Of a DNA stretch of 52,186 bases, positions 34,644 through 48,349 are shown one piece after another. Origin of the DNA: Dehalococcoidia bacterium (GTDB lineage: Bacteria > Chloroflexota > Dehalococcoidia > Lucifugimonadales > Lucifugimonadaceae); contig JASLLE010000009.1 of NCBI GenBank assembly GCA_030747175.1, positions 1 through 52,186 of the forward strand. Reading direction: 5' to 3'. The stretch's first letter is position 1, and each line of letters starts with the position of its first letter. A program made the position numbers and the translations under genes. Under the pieces are notes generated by a model, which worked only from the letters and a program-made list of their open reading frames with translations, was not told where the DNA came from and made no database searches.

Positions 34644-35905
34644 GTGGCGAAACTCTGGCCGGGTGGGTGGTATTCGGGGTGGCGATCGTTATTTACGTCA
34701 TCGCGTCGCTGGTCGCCGGCGTGGCCGCCAGGCGTGCGCCGGGAGTCCGGCTGCTGAGAAGTTCAGGCGAGGGCGAAAACGGCGGTAACGGGCGCCGTTC
34801 TCATTACGATGCCGCCGTTCCGGTCGCCTCTCGCGCAGTTGTTTATGTGTCGCTCGTGGTTACGGCGGCGGCGTTGTTTGTGGCGCTTGGTGAGTATCTG
34901 TCCGGTGAGTTGCAACGCGGCGTCTTCGTCGTGGGCGGCATAGTCGGCGGCCTCGCCACAACTCATCTCATCGCCGGGGCGCTACGTATTAATGAGCGGA
35001 ATGGCGTCGAGATGGCGGTCAGACCGGCCGAGAAGCTGTTCGGCGCGATAGCTCGCATCCCCGGGCTGAGATCGCTGCTGCTAAGGGTTTCGGGAACGGC
35101 CGCGCTTATCGACAATTCAGATGACGTGGTTACGGCGGCTTTCGAACAGAACCTTGAGCTCCTGGAAGCGGCCGGCGTTGCCACGGATGTGGAAGAGCTG
35201 CGGATGATCCGCGGCGTACTGGATCTGGACACCACTCGCGTCCGGGAGATCATGCGCCCGCGCGTGGACATGGTGGTAGCGGAAGCGGATGCGACCAGGC
35301 GCGAGGTCGCAGATCTGATGATCGGAGAGGGTTATTCAAAGATCCCCGTATTCCGGGGACAGATCGATGATGTCCTCGGGATTGTGTACGCACGGGATCT
35401 GCTCCGGCTTCAACTCACCGAGCCAGATGGCGACAGCGGAATCCTGGACCTGGTCCGCCCGGCTATTTTCGTTCCGGAATCGCAATTCCTGGAGCGCCTG
35501 TTGCAGGAATTCCAACGTCATCACGTCAAGGTGGCGATCGTCGTGGACGAATACGGCGGCGTCTCCGGGTTGGTGACTTACGAGGACCTGGTGGAGGAGA
35601 TCGTCGGGGAGCTTGAAGACGAGTTCGACCAGGACGAACCCGAGCTGCAGAAAATCAATGATGACGAGTCGCTCGTCGACGCACGGTTGACGCTGGATTC
35701 GCTGAACGAAACGTTTGATACGGCGATAGAAGGAGACGGTTTCGATACCGTGGGCGGACTTGTCTACAGGGAGCTCGGCCGCATGCCGGTCGTGGGCGAC
35801 AAGGTGTCAGTGGACACGCTTGAGATGACGGTGGAATCCACGATCGGCCGGCGCATCAGACAGATAAGAGTCGTCCGGCAGGCGGCCGAGAGGAAGAGCG
35901 CCTGA
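34640..35905 (+). CDS. CNNM/HlyC-CorC family protein with CBS pair
   Basis: A 421-residue membrane protein related to hemolysin C/CorC and CNNM transporters, a group linked to Mg2+/Co2+ handling. Three hydrophobic segments lie in the first about 115 residues (near 8-30, 65-85 and 92-112). A connecting helix region leads to DLDTTRVREIMRPRVDM, typical of the entrance to the CBS pair (about 205-330). The CorC/HlyC transporter-associated domain closes the protein. The membrane part diverges from a standard four-helix DUF21 domain, so transport itself is uncertain. It overlaps the small ORF upstream. Confidence 0.9.
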   Translation: MSGETLAGWVVFGVAIVIYVIASLVAGVAARRAPGVRLLRSSGEGENGGNGRRSHYDAAVPVASRAVVYVSLVVTAAALFVALGEYLSGELQRGVFVVGGIVGGLATTHLIAGALRINERNGVEMAVRPAEKLFGAIARIPGLRSLLLRVSGTAALIDNSDDVVTAAFEQNLELLEAAGVATDVEELRMIRGVLDLDTTRVREIMRPRVDMVVAEADATRREVADLMIGEGYSKIPVFRGQIDDVLGIVYARDLLRLQLTEPDGDSGILDLVRPAIFVPESQFLERLLQEFQRHHVKVAIVVDEYGGVSGLVTYEDLVEEIVGELEDEFDQDEPELQKINDDESLVDARLTLDSLNETFDTAIEGDGFDTVGGLVYRELGRMPVVGDKVSVDTLEMTVESTIGRRIRQIRVVRQAAERKSA

Positions 35906-36210
35906 ACGGCGTAGTTGCTTCCCGTCCAGACCGTTGTCCCGGAATGGAGCGGCCGTAATACGTTTCAACGGTGTATGAGCCACCCACCCAATGCGCGCAG
36001 CCGCGTGAGCGGTGGCAATTGACGGCGCTCGGACAGACCAACCGGATCTGAGTTCGGTTACGGCCTGCCGGGGCCGCCCGGCTCTGTTGATCTTCGTATG
36101 TTGATTGCGCCAGAGCTCGCGCTCTGCTGTAGCCCAACTTCAAGATCAACACGGTGCCTGAACCCGGCGACCGGGCCGCCTCTCAAAATTCTGAATCAGC
36201 GTCAAACGCA
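35906..36210. other. Convergent gap without a gene
   Basis: About 300 bp between the CBS-domain gene and the terminator. No supported gene or clear repeat is seen. Confidence 0.4.
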
Positions 36211-36242
36211 AAACAGGCCCCGGCAAATGCCGGGGCCTGTTT
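36211..36242. terminator. Bidirectional terminator
   Basis: A perfect 14-bp stem, AAACAGGCCCCGGC-AAAT-GCCGGGGCCTGTTT, lies between convergent genes, with A and T runs at its ends so it can act on both strands. Confidence 0.9.
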
Positions 36243-36266
36243 ATGTTCTCGAATCGGATCCCGAGG

Positions 36267-36926
36267 TTAGTCGGTCGCTACCTTGTTGACGATAGCGAAT
36301 GCTCCGGTTGCGATGTTGTCCTCACCCAGTGCGTCAAGGGTGTGGACTGAACCGGCGGAGAACGCCGAGTTCGACAGGTCAACTGTGACCGAGAATGCGC
36401 CCGCGCCGTTGGCCTCAACCTCAGCGAGTACCACGGTGCCGAAACGGCCGTCGTCGCCGACCGTGGTTACACGGAGTGCGACTTTCTCGGTGCCGAGGAA
36501 GCCAGCGCCGATGACGTTGGCCTCGGTCGTGCTGCCGTCAGCCTCTTTGAGTTCGATAAACCCTGCGGAGCCGGTACCGGCGTCAACCACGAGAATCGCG
36601 GTGGCGGTCTGTACGCCGTCTTTACCGTCTGCACCGTCGGCGCCGGGGACACCCGGTAGGCCGGGGTTACCGGGTTTGCCGGGTTCGCCGGGTTCGCCTG
36701 GTGCGCCGGGAAGTCCGGGGTTACCCGGGTTACCGGGAAGTCCGGGTTTTCCAGGAAGTCCGGGTTTTCCAGATTCGCCGGGGTTACCCGGGTTGCCGGG
36801 TAGACCTGGATCACCCTGCGGTCCGGGAGGGCCAGCGTCGCCCGTGCAGGCCGCAAGCGCCAACACGGCAACTAACGAAAGCGTGAGGAAGATCAGTTTT
36901 CCTCTTCCGCGCATGAATAGATTCAT
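36267..36926 (-). CDS. Collagen-like Gly-X-Y repeat lipoprotein
   Basis: A 219-residue surface protein. The N-terminal basic stretch and hydrophobic segment end in a lipobox, LALAAC, with the lipidated Cys27. About 25 uninterrupted Gly-X-Y triplets follow (about 29-104), rich in Pro at X or Y (GLP, GNP, GEP, GKP), which should form a collagen-type triple helix. The C-terminal about 115 residues form a beta-rich globular domain of unknown family that could be a trimerisation or binding head. GGAGG lies upstream of ATG 36926; longer frames upstream would bury the lipobox. The repeat DNA is itself repetitive and prone to length change. Confidence 0.85.
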   Translation of the reverse strand: MNLFMRGRGKLIFLTLSLVAVLALAACTGDAGPPGPQGDPGLPGNPGNPGESGKPGLPGKPGLPGNPGNPGLPGAPGEPGEPGKPGNPGLPGVPGADGADGKDGVQTATAILVVDAGTGSAGFIELKEADGSTTEANVIGAGFLGTEKVALRVTTVGDDGRFGTVVLAEVEANGAGAFSVTVDLSNSAFSAGSVHTLDALGEDNIATGAFAIVNKVATD

Positions 36927-37528
36927 TGAGCCCCGTCCTCCATCCTTGAGGTGTATCGGCGCAAGCCCGGGCGGGAACGCCATTCTTCTTTTTGGAACGG
37001 CGGGTCTTAAGTGGCCAGCCACACTAGAAAAATTTGCACTCAGCCGCGGCATTTTAGCCCCCTGTGAGCGCTCGCCAACAATATCTCAGGCCCTTCGCGG
37101 GTGTCAAGGTAGATTCAGGGGACCGCGATGCCCCGTACAGGTTCAGTCAATACGATGCGCAAACGCTGCTGAATCTAGTTCACTCGATGTCGGATCGGCC
37201 GCAGGTTATCAACAAAGTGGCTCTCCTGACCGTCACGTAACCGTGTAAACCGCAGGAGTTGCGCACAATATTCCAGCCGCGGGCGGTTGTGTGATGTCGT
37301 CATCCCGGCCCGGCCTTGCATCCAATTTTCAAGAGCGGCGGCATCGTGTTTGTTGCGCGTCAGGCCGGGGTCCGCTGCGTGCTATACTTTGTTCGCCCTC
37401 GCGCCCGACGGATTTCGCCACGCGGAATATGGTCGTCCCGGGCCTGCATTATTCAGGCGGACGGCGAGGGTTATTCCACCGAGCTATTCGGTATTCGAAT
37501 TGCGTAATCTCCAGGAGATACCTACCAC
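36927..37528. other. Divergent gap between collagen-like gene and rpsO
   Basis: About 600 bp with no supported gene. It must hold the promoters of both neighbours. The only clear signal is the extended -10 at 37380-37388. Confidence 0.4.
37380..37388 (+). promoter_or_regulatory. Extended -10 promoter of rpsO
   Basis: TGCTATACT matches the extended -10 form TGnTATAAT at 8 of 9 positions, 140 nt upstream of rpsO. No clear -35 is seen. Confidence 0.45.
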
Positions 37529-37792
37529 TTGGACCAGGCGACAAAAGCGACGATAGTCGAGGAACACAGGCGACACGATACCGACAAAGGGTCGGTCGAG
37601 GTCCAGGTGGCGATCCTCACGGGACGGATTACCGAACTCACGGAACACCTCAGAGAGCACAAGCACGACCACGCGTCAAGGCGCGGCCTTCTGAAACTTG
37701 TCGGTCAACGACGAAGGCTCCTGAGTTATCTCAACAACAATGACGTAGGGCGTTATCGCGCCATCGTTGAAAAGCTCGGCTTGCGAAGGTAA
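37529..37792 (+). CDS. rpsO: 30S ribosomal protein S15
   Basis: An 87-residue S15, of normal length, that binds 16S rRNA during small-subunit assembly. Signature segments are [19 protein letters not shown] (here [15 protein letters not shown]), [18 protein letters not shown] and the C-terminal [20 protein letters not shown]. The start is TTG with AGGAG upstream. It is followed by a terminator and pnp, the widely conserved rpsO-pnp order. The long leader could carry S15 autoregulation, as in E. coli, but no specific structure was identified. Confidence 0.98.
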   Translation: MDQATKATIVEEHRRHDTDKGSVEVQVAILTGRITELTEHLREHKHDHASRRGLLKLVGQRRRLLSYLNNNDVGRYRAIVEKLGLRR

Positions 37793-37800
37793 GCCGGATT

Positions 37801-37834
37801 GCACCCCTTCGATAAAGAGTGGGGGTGTTTTTTT
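37801..37834 (+). terminator. Terminator/attenuator between rpsO and pnp
   Basis: A 6-bp CACCCC/GGGGTG stem with a 14-nt loop is followed by seven T residues. The stem is short, so some readthrough into pnp is likely. Confidence 0.7.
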
Positions 37835-37875
37835 ATGGGACCGGCCTGGATTCAGGTCAGCCCGGATGAACAAAA

Positions 37876-40245
37876 ATGGAGCCGGTACAGAGTCCGGCCG
37901 GCCCTTCCCCGGATGGGCCAGAAGATGGGATTAGTCAGTTCATGATTTCCAATTTTGAGATCGAATTTGGAGCGCGCACGCTCAAGTTAGAGGTCGGCCG
38001 GATAGCAAATCTCGCCGGGGGTGCGGTCACGCTTCGATACGGCGACACGATGATGCTGGTCACGGCCTGCGGGTCCAAACGGCCGCGGCCCGGGCAAGAT
38101 TTTTTCCCGCTGACCGTCGATTACGAAGAGAAGATGTACGCCCGGGGGAAGATCCCCGGCAGCTTCTTCAAACGTGAAGGGCGGCCGAGCAGCGAAGCGA
38201 CCCTCATGGCGAGGATCACCGACCGGCCACTTCGGCCTCTGTTCCCCAAGGGATACAAGAACGAGGTCCAGATCGTCGCGAGCGCCCTCTCCGTCGATAT
38301 GGAGAATCCGACCGATGTCCTCGGGATCATCGGCGCGTCCGCAGCTTTGACTATCTCCGAAATTCCGTATGACGACCCGATCGGCGCCTGCCGCATCGGC
38401 CTCATCGACGATGAACTCGTAGTGAACCCGACGTACGACGAGATCGAGGAGAGCCTTCTCGACCTCGTGGTCGCCGGGACCGCCGACGCCATCATGATGG
38501 TAGAAGCTGGTTCCAAAGAAGTCTCCGAGGACGTAATCGTCGAAGCTCTGCGGCTCGCCCAGGAAGTCAACGGCGAGATCGTTGAGCTCATCCGCGAGAT
38601 ACAGGCAAAGGTCGGCAAAGAGAAGTGGGCCGTCGAAGCCGACCCCACGGAGGCGGAGGCAGAGGCAGCCGCCCGTGCCCACATCGGCAACCAGATCGTT
38701 GACGCCCTTGCGGCGCCCGGCGACAAGTCCTCACGTGAGAACGCGCTGGAAGAGATCAACCATGCGATGAAGGAAGCCCTCAAGGAGTCGCACGACGAGC
38801 GACATCTCCAGGGAGCGTTCTACGCGCTGGAGACGGAAGCCGTTCGCTCCGCAATTCTTGAGGATGGCCGCCGGCCTGACGACCGCGCACTCGGCGACCT
38901 ACGTGACCTCTCGTCAGAGGTCGGCTACCTGCCGAGGACGCACGGAAGCGCCATCTTTACGCGTGGCGAGACGCAGGCGCTTTCGATCGTGACCCTGGGC
39001 TCGCCGGGCGAACGTCAGCGATTGGACACGCTTAGTCCGACCAGTGAAAAGCACTACATGCACCACTACAACTTCCCGCCTTACTCCACCGGCGAGACCG
39101 GTCGGATGTTCACGGGTCGTCGGGAGATCGGTCACGGCATGCTCGCAGAGCGCGCTCTCGTACCGGTACTGCCGAGCAAAGAAGATTTCCCGTACACCGT
39201 TCGAGTGGTGTCCGAAATCATGAGTTCAAACGGCAGCAGCTCGATGGCGAGCGTCTGCGGCTCCACGCTGAGCCTGATGGACGCCGGTGTGCCGATCAAA
39301 GCGCCGGTGGCCGGGATTGCCATGGGGCTGGTGTCCGGCGAAGACGGTCAGCGCGCCGTTCTGACGGACATCCAGGGCGCAGAAGACCACTCCGGCGACA
39401 TGGACTTCAAGGTGGCCGGAACCCGTGACGGCATCACGGCGCTCCAGATGGATATCAAGGTCAAAGGGATTACCTGGGAGTTGATGAGCGACGCCCTGGC
39501 TCAGGCCAAGGACGCCCGCAACGCCATCCTGGATCACATGGCGACGACCATCCCGACGCACCGCGCCGAGATGAATGAGTTCGCCCCGCGAATGATCTCC
39601 ACATCAGTCCCGACCGACAAGATCGGCACCATCATCGGCCCGGGCGGCAAGGTGATCCGGGGCATGATCGACGAGTTCGGTGTGACGATCGACGTGTCGG
39701 ACGACGGTACGGTGGTGATCGGCTCGCCGAACGCGGAATCGGCAGAAGCGGCTCTCGCGCAGATCGAGGCGATGACGGGCGAGGTCGAGGTCGGCACCCG
39801 GTACAAGGGCAAGGTCGTCCGGTTGATGACGTTCGGCGCATTCGTCGAGTTGTTCCCGGGCAAAGACGGCCTGGTGCACATCAGCGAGCTCGCTGACGAG
39901 CGAGTGCCTTCCGTAGAAGCGGTCGTCAACATCGGGGATGAGCTGGAGGTTCTCGTCACCGAGATTGACGGGATGGGGCGGGTCAACCTGTCGGCAAGGC
40001 CGGCGGTGTTGTCCGGGGATGAAAAGATTGGATCCGACGGTAGCGGACGTAACGGCGGCGGCGACCGGCCGCGCAGTTTCGACCGCGGCGGTCGCGGCGG
40101 CGGACGCGGCGGGGACCGGGGTGGACGTGGCGGCGACCGCGGCGGACGCGGCGGACCACGCCGGGATGGACCCGGCGGCGGCGGACCGCGCAGGCGAGTC
40201 GGCGGTTTCGACGGCGAACGCCGGCAGGGCCCGCCTTCCAGATAG
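37876..40245 (+). CDS. pnp: Polyribonucleotide nucleotidyltransferase with RGG tail
   Basis: A 789-residue phosphorolytic 3'-5' exoribonuclease. Two RNase PH domains are present (FFPLTVDYEEKMYARGKIPG, TDRPLRPLFP and GEVMSSNGSSSMASV-like features, here SEIMSSNGSSSMASVCG). A KH domain follows (about 575-640, IIGPGGKVIRGM), then an S1 domain (about 655-720). The last about 55 residues are an Arg-Gly-rich tail with repeated RGG and GDRGG units, absent from E. coli PNPase, and probably add RNA affinity. The start could be ATG 37876 or ATG 37942; the second gives the family N-terminus MISNFEIEFG. Confidence 0.97.
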   Translation: MEPVQSPAGPSPDGPEDGISQFMISNFEIEFGARTLKLEVGRIANLAGGAVTLRYGDTMMLVTACGSKRPRPGQDFFPLTVDYEEKMYARGKIPGSFFKREGRPSSEATLMARITDRPLRPLFPKGYKNEVQIVASALSVDMENPTDVLGIIGASAALTISEIPYDDPIGACRIGLIDDELVVNPTYDEIEESLLDLVVAGTADAIMMVEAGSKEVSEDVIVEALRLAQEVNGEIVELIREIQAKVGKEKWAVEADPTEAEAEAAARAHIGNQIVDALAAPGDKSSRENALEEINHAMKEALKESHDERHLQGAFYALETEAVRSAILEDGRRPDDRALGDLRDLSSEVGYLPRTHGSAIFTRGETQALSIVTLGSPGERQRLDTLSPTSEKHYMHHYNFPPYSTGETGRMFTGRREIGHGMLAERALVPVLPSKEDFPYTVRVVSEIMSSNGSSSMASVCGSTLSLMDAGVPIKAPVAGIAMGLVSGEDGQRAVLTDIQGAEDHSGDMDFKVAGTRDGITALQMDIKVKGITWELMSDALAQAKDARNAILDHMATTIPTHRAEMNEFAPRMISTSVPTDKIGTIIGPGGKVIRGMIDEFGVTIDVSDDGTVVIGSPNAESAEAALAQIEAMTGEVEVGTRYKGKVVRLMTFGAFVELFPGKDGLVHISELADERVPSVEAVVNIGDELEVLVTEIDGMGRVNLSARPAVLSGDEKIGSDGSGRNGGGDRPRSFDRGGRGGGRGGDRGGRGGDRGGRGGPRRDGPGGGGPRRRVGGFDGERRQGPPSR

Positions 40246-40254
40246 GTTTTTGAA

Positions 40255-41073
40255 ATGACGGATCAGCCGATAAAAGTTGTCGTAAACGGTGCGCTTGGCC
40301 GCATGGGACAGACGGTCCTGGGTGCGGTGAATGGCGACCCGGCCACGATCGCTGTGGGCGGCGCGGATAGCGCCGCATCGGCTGATATCGTTTCGGTGCC
40401 GGGCGGAAGCCCGGTTCCGCTCGCACCCTCACTGGCCGAGCTATTAACGAAGGTCGACGCCGATGTGGTGGTCGACTTCTCCAACGGAGATGGAGCGGTC
40501 CAGGCAATGGAGGCGGCGACGGGTTCTGGGGTCCGGGTTGTGTCTGGATCGACCGGTGTGCCGGCCGGAGAACTTGAGCGGCTGGGCGGCGTGGCGGAAG
40601 AAGCCGGCATCGGAATCATCAGCGCATCAAACTTCGCGCTGGGCGCGGTGATGATGATGTACCTGGCGGAAATCGCCGGACCCCATTTCGGGTACGCCGA
40701 CCTGATCGAAAGCCACCACGAGGCAAAAATCGACGCGCCCTCCGGCACCGCACTTTCGATAGCGGAAGCGGCACGGGCCGGTCGCGACGGTGACTTCACC
40801 TACAACGAACCTGAAAAGGTGACGCTGGACGAGGTTCGTGGCGGGATCCTGGGCGGCGTGAATGTGCACAGCGCTCGCATGCCCGGCCGCATGGCACGTC
40901 ACGAACTCGTTTTCGGGACCTCCGGGCAGACGCTCTCGATCATCCACGACACGATTAACCGTGATTGCTACATGCCCGGCGTGCTGGCGGCTGTTAAACG
41001 GGTGATGTCGCTCAAGGGGCTGATGCTCGGTCTTGACCAGGTACTGGGCCTCCGAGATCCCGCTAAGCCGTAG
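40255..41073 (+). CDS. dapB: 4-hydroxy-tetrahydrodipicolinate reductase
   Basis: A 272-residue enzyme of the lysine/diaminopimelate pathway that reduces the DapA product with NAD(P)H. The Rossmann motif is VVNGALGRMGQTV. The catalytic region ESHHEAKIDAPSGTA carries the His and Lys, and SNFALGAVMMM is family-typical. It starts 9 bp after pnp, so the two are probably co-transcribed. It belongs to the dapB-asd-dapA group, all on the plus strand. Confidence 0.96.
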   Translation: MTDQPIKVVVNGALGRMGQTVLGAVNGDPATIAVGGADSAASADIVSVPGGSPVPLAPSLAELLTKVDADVVVDFSNGDGAVQAMEAATGSGVRVVSGSTGVPAGELERLGGVAEEAGIGIISASNFALGAVMMMYLAEIAGPHFGYADLIESHHEAKIDAPSGTALSIAEAARAGRDGDFTYNEPEKVTLDEVRGGILGGVNVHSARMPGRMARHELVFGTSGQTLSIIHDTINRDCYMPGVLAAVKRVMSLKGLMLGLDQVLGLRDPAKP

Positions 41074-41274
41074 CCGCGGACGCCACGGTCCCGTTTCGCA
41101 AACGCGAACCCGGGACGCGATGAGGCGAACCGCGGCGATACCGCCAACGGGCCGCCGGCCGAGCGCGATGCCTCTCCATCACGCTGCGCCGGTTTCTGAC
41201 GGCGTCTACTATCACGACTGATCCATCCCGCGCTGTAAAATCGCGGACCTCCTGAAATTAGAACGGTTGAAGAA

Positions 41275-42306
41275 ATGTCTGACAGTAACCTGACCATCGC
41301 TATCGTCGGGGCGACCGGCGCCGTAGGGGCGGTCGCACTGGAACTCCTCGCCGACAGGTCCTATCCCGCCGAGCGGATTATCGCCATGGCGTCATCGCGC
41401 TCGGCCGGCAAGAAATTGCCGTACCTCGGTACGGAGTTGACCGTCATAGAGGCCACCCCGGATGCTTTCGATGGCGTGGATGTGGCATTCATATCCGCCA
41501 GCGCGGACGTGAGCCGTGCGCTTGCGCCGGAAGCCGTGAAACGGGGGGCGCTGGTGATCGACGACGGATCGGCGTTCCGAATGGATCCGGCTGTGCCGCT
41601 TGTCGTGCCGGAAGTGAATGGCGCAGACCTTGAATGGCACCAGGGAATCGTCTCGATCCCGAACTGCACGACCACGCCACTGGCGATGTCCCTGGCGGCG
41701 CTCGGCCAGGTCGCTACGGTAACCCGCGTTACGGTGGCGACGTACCAGGCCGTGTCCGGTACCGGCGCCGCGGCGGTTCGAGAGCTGGATGAACAGGCCA
41801 GCGATCTGCTTGCCGGCCGGCCGGCAAATCCCAGGGAGTACCCGCACCAGATCGCGTTCAATGTGTTGCCGCAAGTCGACGATTTTGCCGCCGATGGCTA
41901 TACCGGTGAAGAGCACAAGATGATCAACGAGACGCGAAAGATTCTCCACGACTCCGATATCGCAATATCTCCGACCTGCGTACGCGTGCCCGTGCCGGTG
42001 ACGCACAGCGAAGCGGTACAGGTGGAGTTCGAACGGTCCGTGAGTCCGAAAGAGGCGACCCGGTTGCTGTCCGAATTCCCCGGCATAGTCGTGGTGGACG
42101 AGCCACAGGCCAGCGTCTACCCTATGCCCTCCCAGGCATCGGGCAAAGACGAGGTGTTCGTGGGACGGATACGCAGGGACGCGTCGCACCCGAATGGCCT
42201 GGCACTCTGGATTGCGTGCGACAACCTGAGAAAAGGCGCCGCTTTGAACGCACTCCAGATCATGGACGAGGCGGTGCGGCGAAATTGCGTGAAACCGGGA
42301 CGGTAG
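41275..42306 (+). CDS. asd: Aspartate-semialdehyde dehydrogenase
   Basis: A 343-residue NADPH-dependent enzyme that supplies aspartate semialdehyde to the lysine, methionine and threonine branches. The nucleotide-binding motif IVGATGAVG is at 10-18. The catalytic Cys lies in VSIPNCTTTPLAM, and the substrate-binding Arg and His are in CVRVPVPVTHSEAV. Length and motifs match the bacterial USG-1/Asd type. It lies 201 bp after dapB and 116 bp before dapA, which uses its product. Confidence 0.97.
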   Translation: MSDSNLTIAIVGATGAVGAVALELLADRSYPAERIIAMASSRSAGKKLPYLGTELTVIEATPDAFDGVDVAFISASADVSRALAPEAVKRGALVIDDGSAFRMDPAVPLVVPEVNGADLEWHQGIVSIPNCTTTPLAMSLAALGQVATVTRVTVATYQAVSGTGAAAVRELDEQASDLLAGRPANPREYPHQIAFNVLPQVDDFAADGYTGEEHKMINETRKILHDSDIAISPTCVRVPVPVTHSEAVQVEFERSVSPKEATRLLSEFPGIVVVDEPQASVYPMPSQASGKDEVFVGRIRRDASHPNGLALWIACDNLRKGAALNALQIMDEAVRRNCVKPGR

Positions 42307-42364
42307 ACCCGCCCACCCCCGGTGTCCGGCATGGTCCGACACCACAGTCACGCGCACCGCAACC

Positions 42365-42387
42365 GCCGCCGGACAGGGTCCGGCGGC
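42365..42387 (+). promoter_or_regulatory. Hairpin upstream of dapA
   Basis: GCCGCCGGA-CAGGG-TCCGGCGGC is a perfect 9-bp stem 35 nt before the dapA start, without a T tract. It may be a processing or attenuation element. Confidence 0.4.
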
Positions 42388-42422
42388 AGAAATAATCGTG
42401 AGTTCTCACGGGAGTAACGGCA

Positions 42423-43325
42423 ATGACAGATTTCGGCCGACTGCTCACAGCGATGATCACGCCGTTCGATGAGGACGGTGAGTTGAACTACGGGAAGGCC
42501 AGAAAGCTGGCCAGCGCCCTGATAGACGCCGGTAACGATGGTCTTGTAATCGGCGGCACCACCGGAGAAGCTCCGGCTCTCAGCAACGACGAAAAGATCC
42601 AGCTCTTCACCGAGGTAAAGGAAGAGATCGGCGATCGCGGAAGTGTCGTCGTCGGAACATCTGACAACGACTTCCCTAACTCACTGGTGTTGACGAAGGA
42701 AGCGGAGGCGACCGGCGCCGACGGAGTACTGCTGACGGTACCGGCCTACAACAAGCCGCCTCAAGAAGGTCTGTTCCAGTACTTCCGCGGGCTCGCCGAA
42801 TCCACCTCCCTGCCCTGCCTGCTTTACAACGTTCCCTCAAGGACGGCGCTCAATATGACCGCCGAGACGACGCTACGTGTTGCCGAAATCGACAACGTGG
42901 TCGGCGTCAAGGAAGCGTCAAGCGATCCGGTACAGATCACGATGGTGATTGACGGCGCGCCGGAGGGCTTCCGGGTGTGGAGCGGGAACGACGATGAGAC
43001 CTTTTCCATCATGGCCACCGGGGGCCACGGCATCGTTAGCGTCGCCGGTCACATCGTGAGCCGGCAGATCAAGACGATGATGGGGCTGATCCTCGAGGGC
43101 GATATCGAGGCAGCGGCCGCCGAACATCGGCGCCTGTTGCCGCTATTCAAGGCGATCTTCTGGGTGACCAACCCGATCCCGATCAAGTACGCCGTAAACC
43201 GGACGGGTTTCGACGCCGGGACGCACCGTTTGCCGATGGTGAGCATGGAAGAGGCGGACCCGGGAGCGAGGAAGCGCCTGGACGAAATGCTGGACCGTTA
43301 CGAGATGGATCTCCCCGTCAGCTGA
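42423..43325 (+). CDS. dapA: 4-hydroxy-tetrahydrodipicolinate synthase
   Basis: A 300-residue class I aldolase that condenses pyruvate with aspartate semialdehyde. Hallmarks are GGTTGEAPALSNDEK (residues 41-55), YNVPSRTALNMT with the Tyr/Arg of the active site, and the Schiff-base Lys in VVGVKEASSD. The GGGAG site lies 8 nt before the ATG. It is the last gene of the rpsO-pnp-dapB-asd-dapA run and is followed by a very strong terminator. Confidence 0.97.
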   Translation: MTDFGRLLTAMITPFDEDGELNYGKARKLASALIDAGNDGLVIGGTTGEAPALSNDEKIQLFTEVKEEIGDRGSVVVGTSDNDFPNSLVLTKEAEATGADGVLLTVPAYNKPPQEGLFQYFRGLAESTSLPCLLYNVPSRTALNMTAETTLRVAEIDNVVGVKEASSDPVQITMVIDGAPEGFRVWSGNDDETFSIMATGGHGIVSVAGHIVSRQIKTMMGLILEGDIEAAAAEHRRLLPLFKAIFWVTNPIPIKYAVNRTGFDAGTHRLPMVSMEEADPGARKRLDEMLDRYEMDLPVS

Positions 43326-43347
43326 ACGGACACTGAGAACCATTGAT

Positions 43348-43390
43348 AAAAGAGGAAGCCCCCGGGATTGACCCGGGGGCTTCCTCTTTT
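43348..43390. terminator. Strong bidirectional terminator
   Basis: A perfect 19-bp stem with a 5-nt loop (arms 43348-43366 and 43372-43390) begins AAAAGAGGAAGCCCCCGGG and ends in CTCTTTT. It separates convergent dapA and purA and can serve both. Confidence 0.95.
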
Positions 43391-43437
43391 ATGGTCTTCG
43401 TCGACGGGCCTTTATGGCCCTATTGTCACGGCCCAAT

Positions 43438-44727
<1,290 letters not shown>

Positions 44728-44909
44728 TCAACCCGCCCCGCCGGAGCCGTCCGGCGATGCGGGACCTGTTCCCTAACGCGTGCAAAAGGTCGCACGCGCG
44801 CAAACGGCTCTTCGATGGCGACTAGTCCACCGGAGAGCGCCTCCAGATTATACCCGCGAGAGCCGCCGTTGGCGGGTCGCGATCCGCCCCGGATTGCCTC
44901 CCAAATCTG

Positions 44910-44938
44910 TTGACCCGCCCAATCGGTAGCGGTATATT
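44910..44938 (+). promoter_or_regulatory. Promoter of the 23S-tRNA-5S operon
   Basis: TTGACC (44910-44915), a 17-nt spacer and TATATT (44933-44938) form a near-consensus sigma70-type promoter about 150 nt upstream of the 23S gene. This supports independent transcription without a 16S gene. The rest of 44719-45046 holds no gene. Confidence 0.75.
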
Positions 44939-45046
44939 TGGAAGTCGCCCTGAAATACCTCGGTATTCGGGACGCCTCGTGAGAACCTGCCGGGGACTTC
45001 GGTCGCCCGCAGGGAAACGGGGATCAGGACCTTGAAAACTGAATAT

Positions 45047-45093
45047 CTGACTCCAAAACTCCGAGTAGCCGAGAGATAGCCGAACCTTAATGT

Positions 45094-45103
<10 letters not shown>
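45047..45103 (+). other. 5' arm of the 23S processing stem
   Basis: This segment is nearly complementary over about 55 nt to 48197-48254, from CTGACTCC at the outer end to GTGGGTCAAGC at the inner end, so the two close a long stem around 23S. It is a likely RNase III processing substrate. Confidence 0.8.
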
Positions 45104-48196
<3,093 letters not shown>

Positions 48197-48206
<10 letters not shown>

Positions 48207-48254
48207 CATTAAGGTGCGGCTGTCTCTCGGTTATTCGGAGATTTTTGGAGTCAG
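48197..48254 (+). other. 3' arm of the 23S processing stem
   Basis: This is the complement of 45047-45103, running from GCTTGACCCAC to GGAGTCAG. The stem includes and extends beyond the mature 23S end. Confidence 0.8.
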
Positions 48255-48349
48255 TTTATTTACGAATAAACGGTTGTTTAATTGCGCGAGGGGTTTCGCA
48301 AACCCGCCGATGCGCTGGACTCACACAGGCTGGTACGTTAGGATTAGCT

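Noticed and set aside
36600-36850. Direct repeats resembling a CRISPR array
   Set aside because: The periodicity is 9 nt and multiples, matching Gly-X-Y codons; there are no spacers or cas genes.
36283-37248. Long plus-strand open frame rich in proline and serine opposite the collagen-like gene
   Set aside because: It is the antisense of the Gly-X-Y repeat DNA; the minus-strand frame has a lipobox, a ribosome site and a coherent domain layout.
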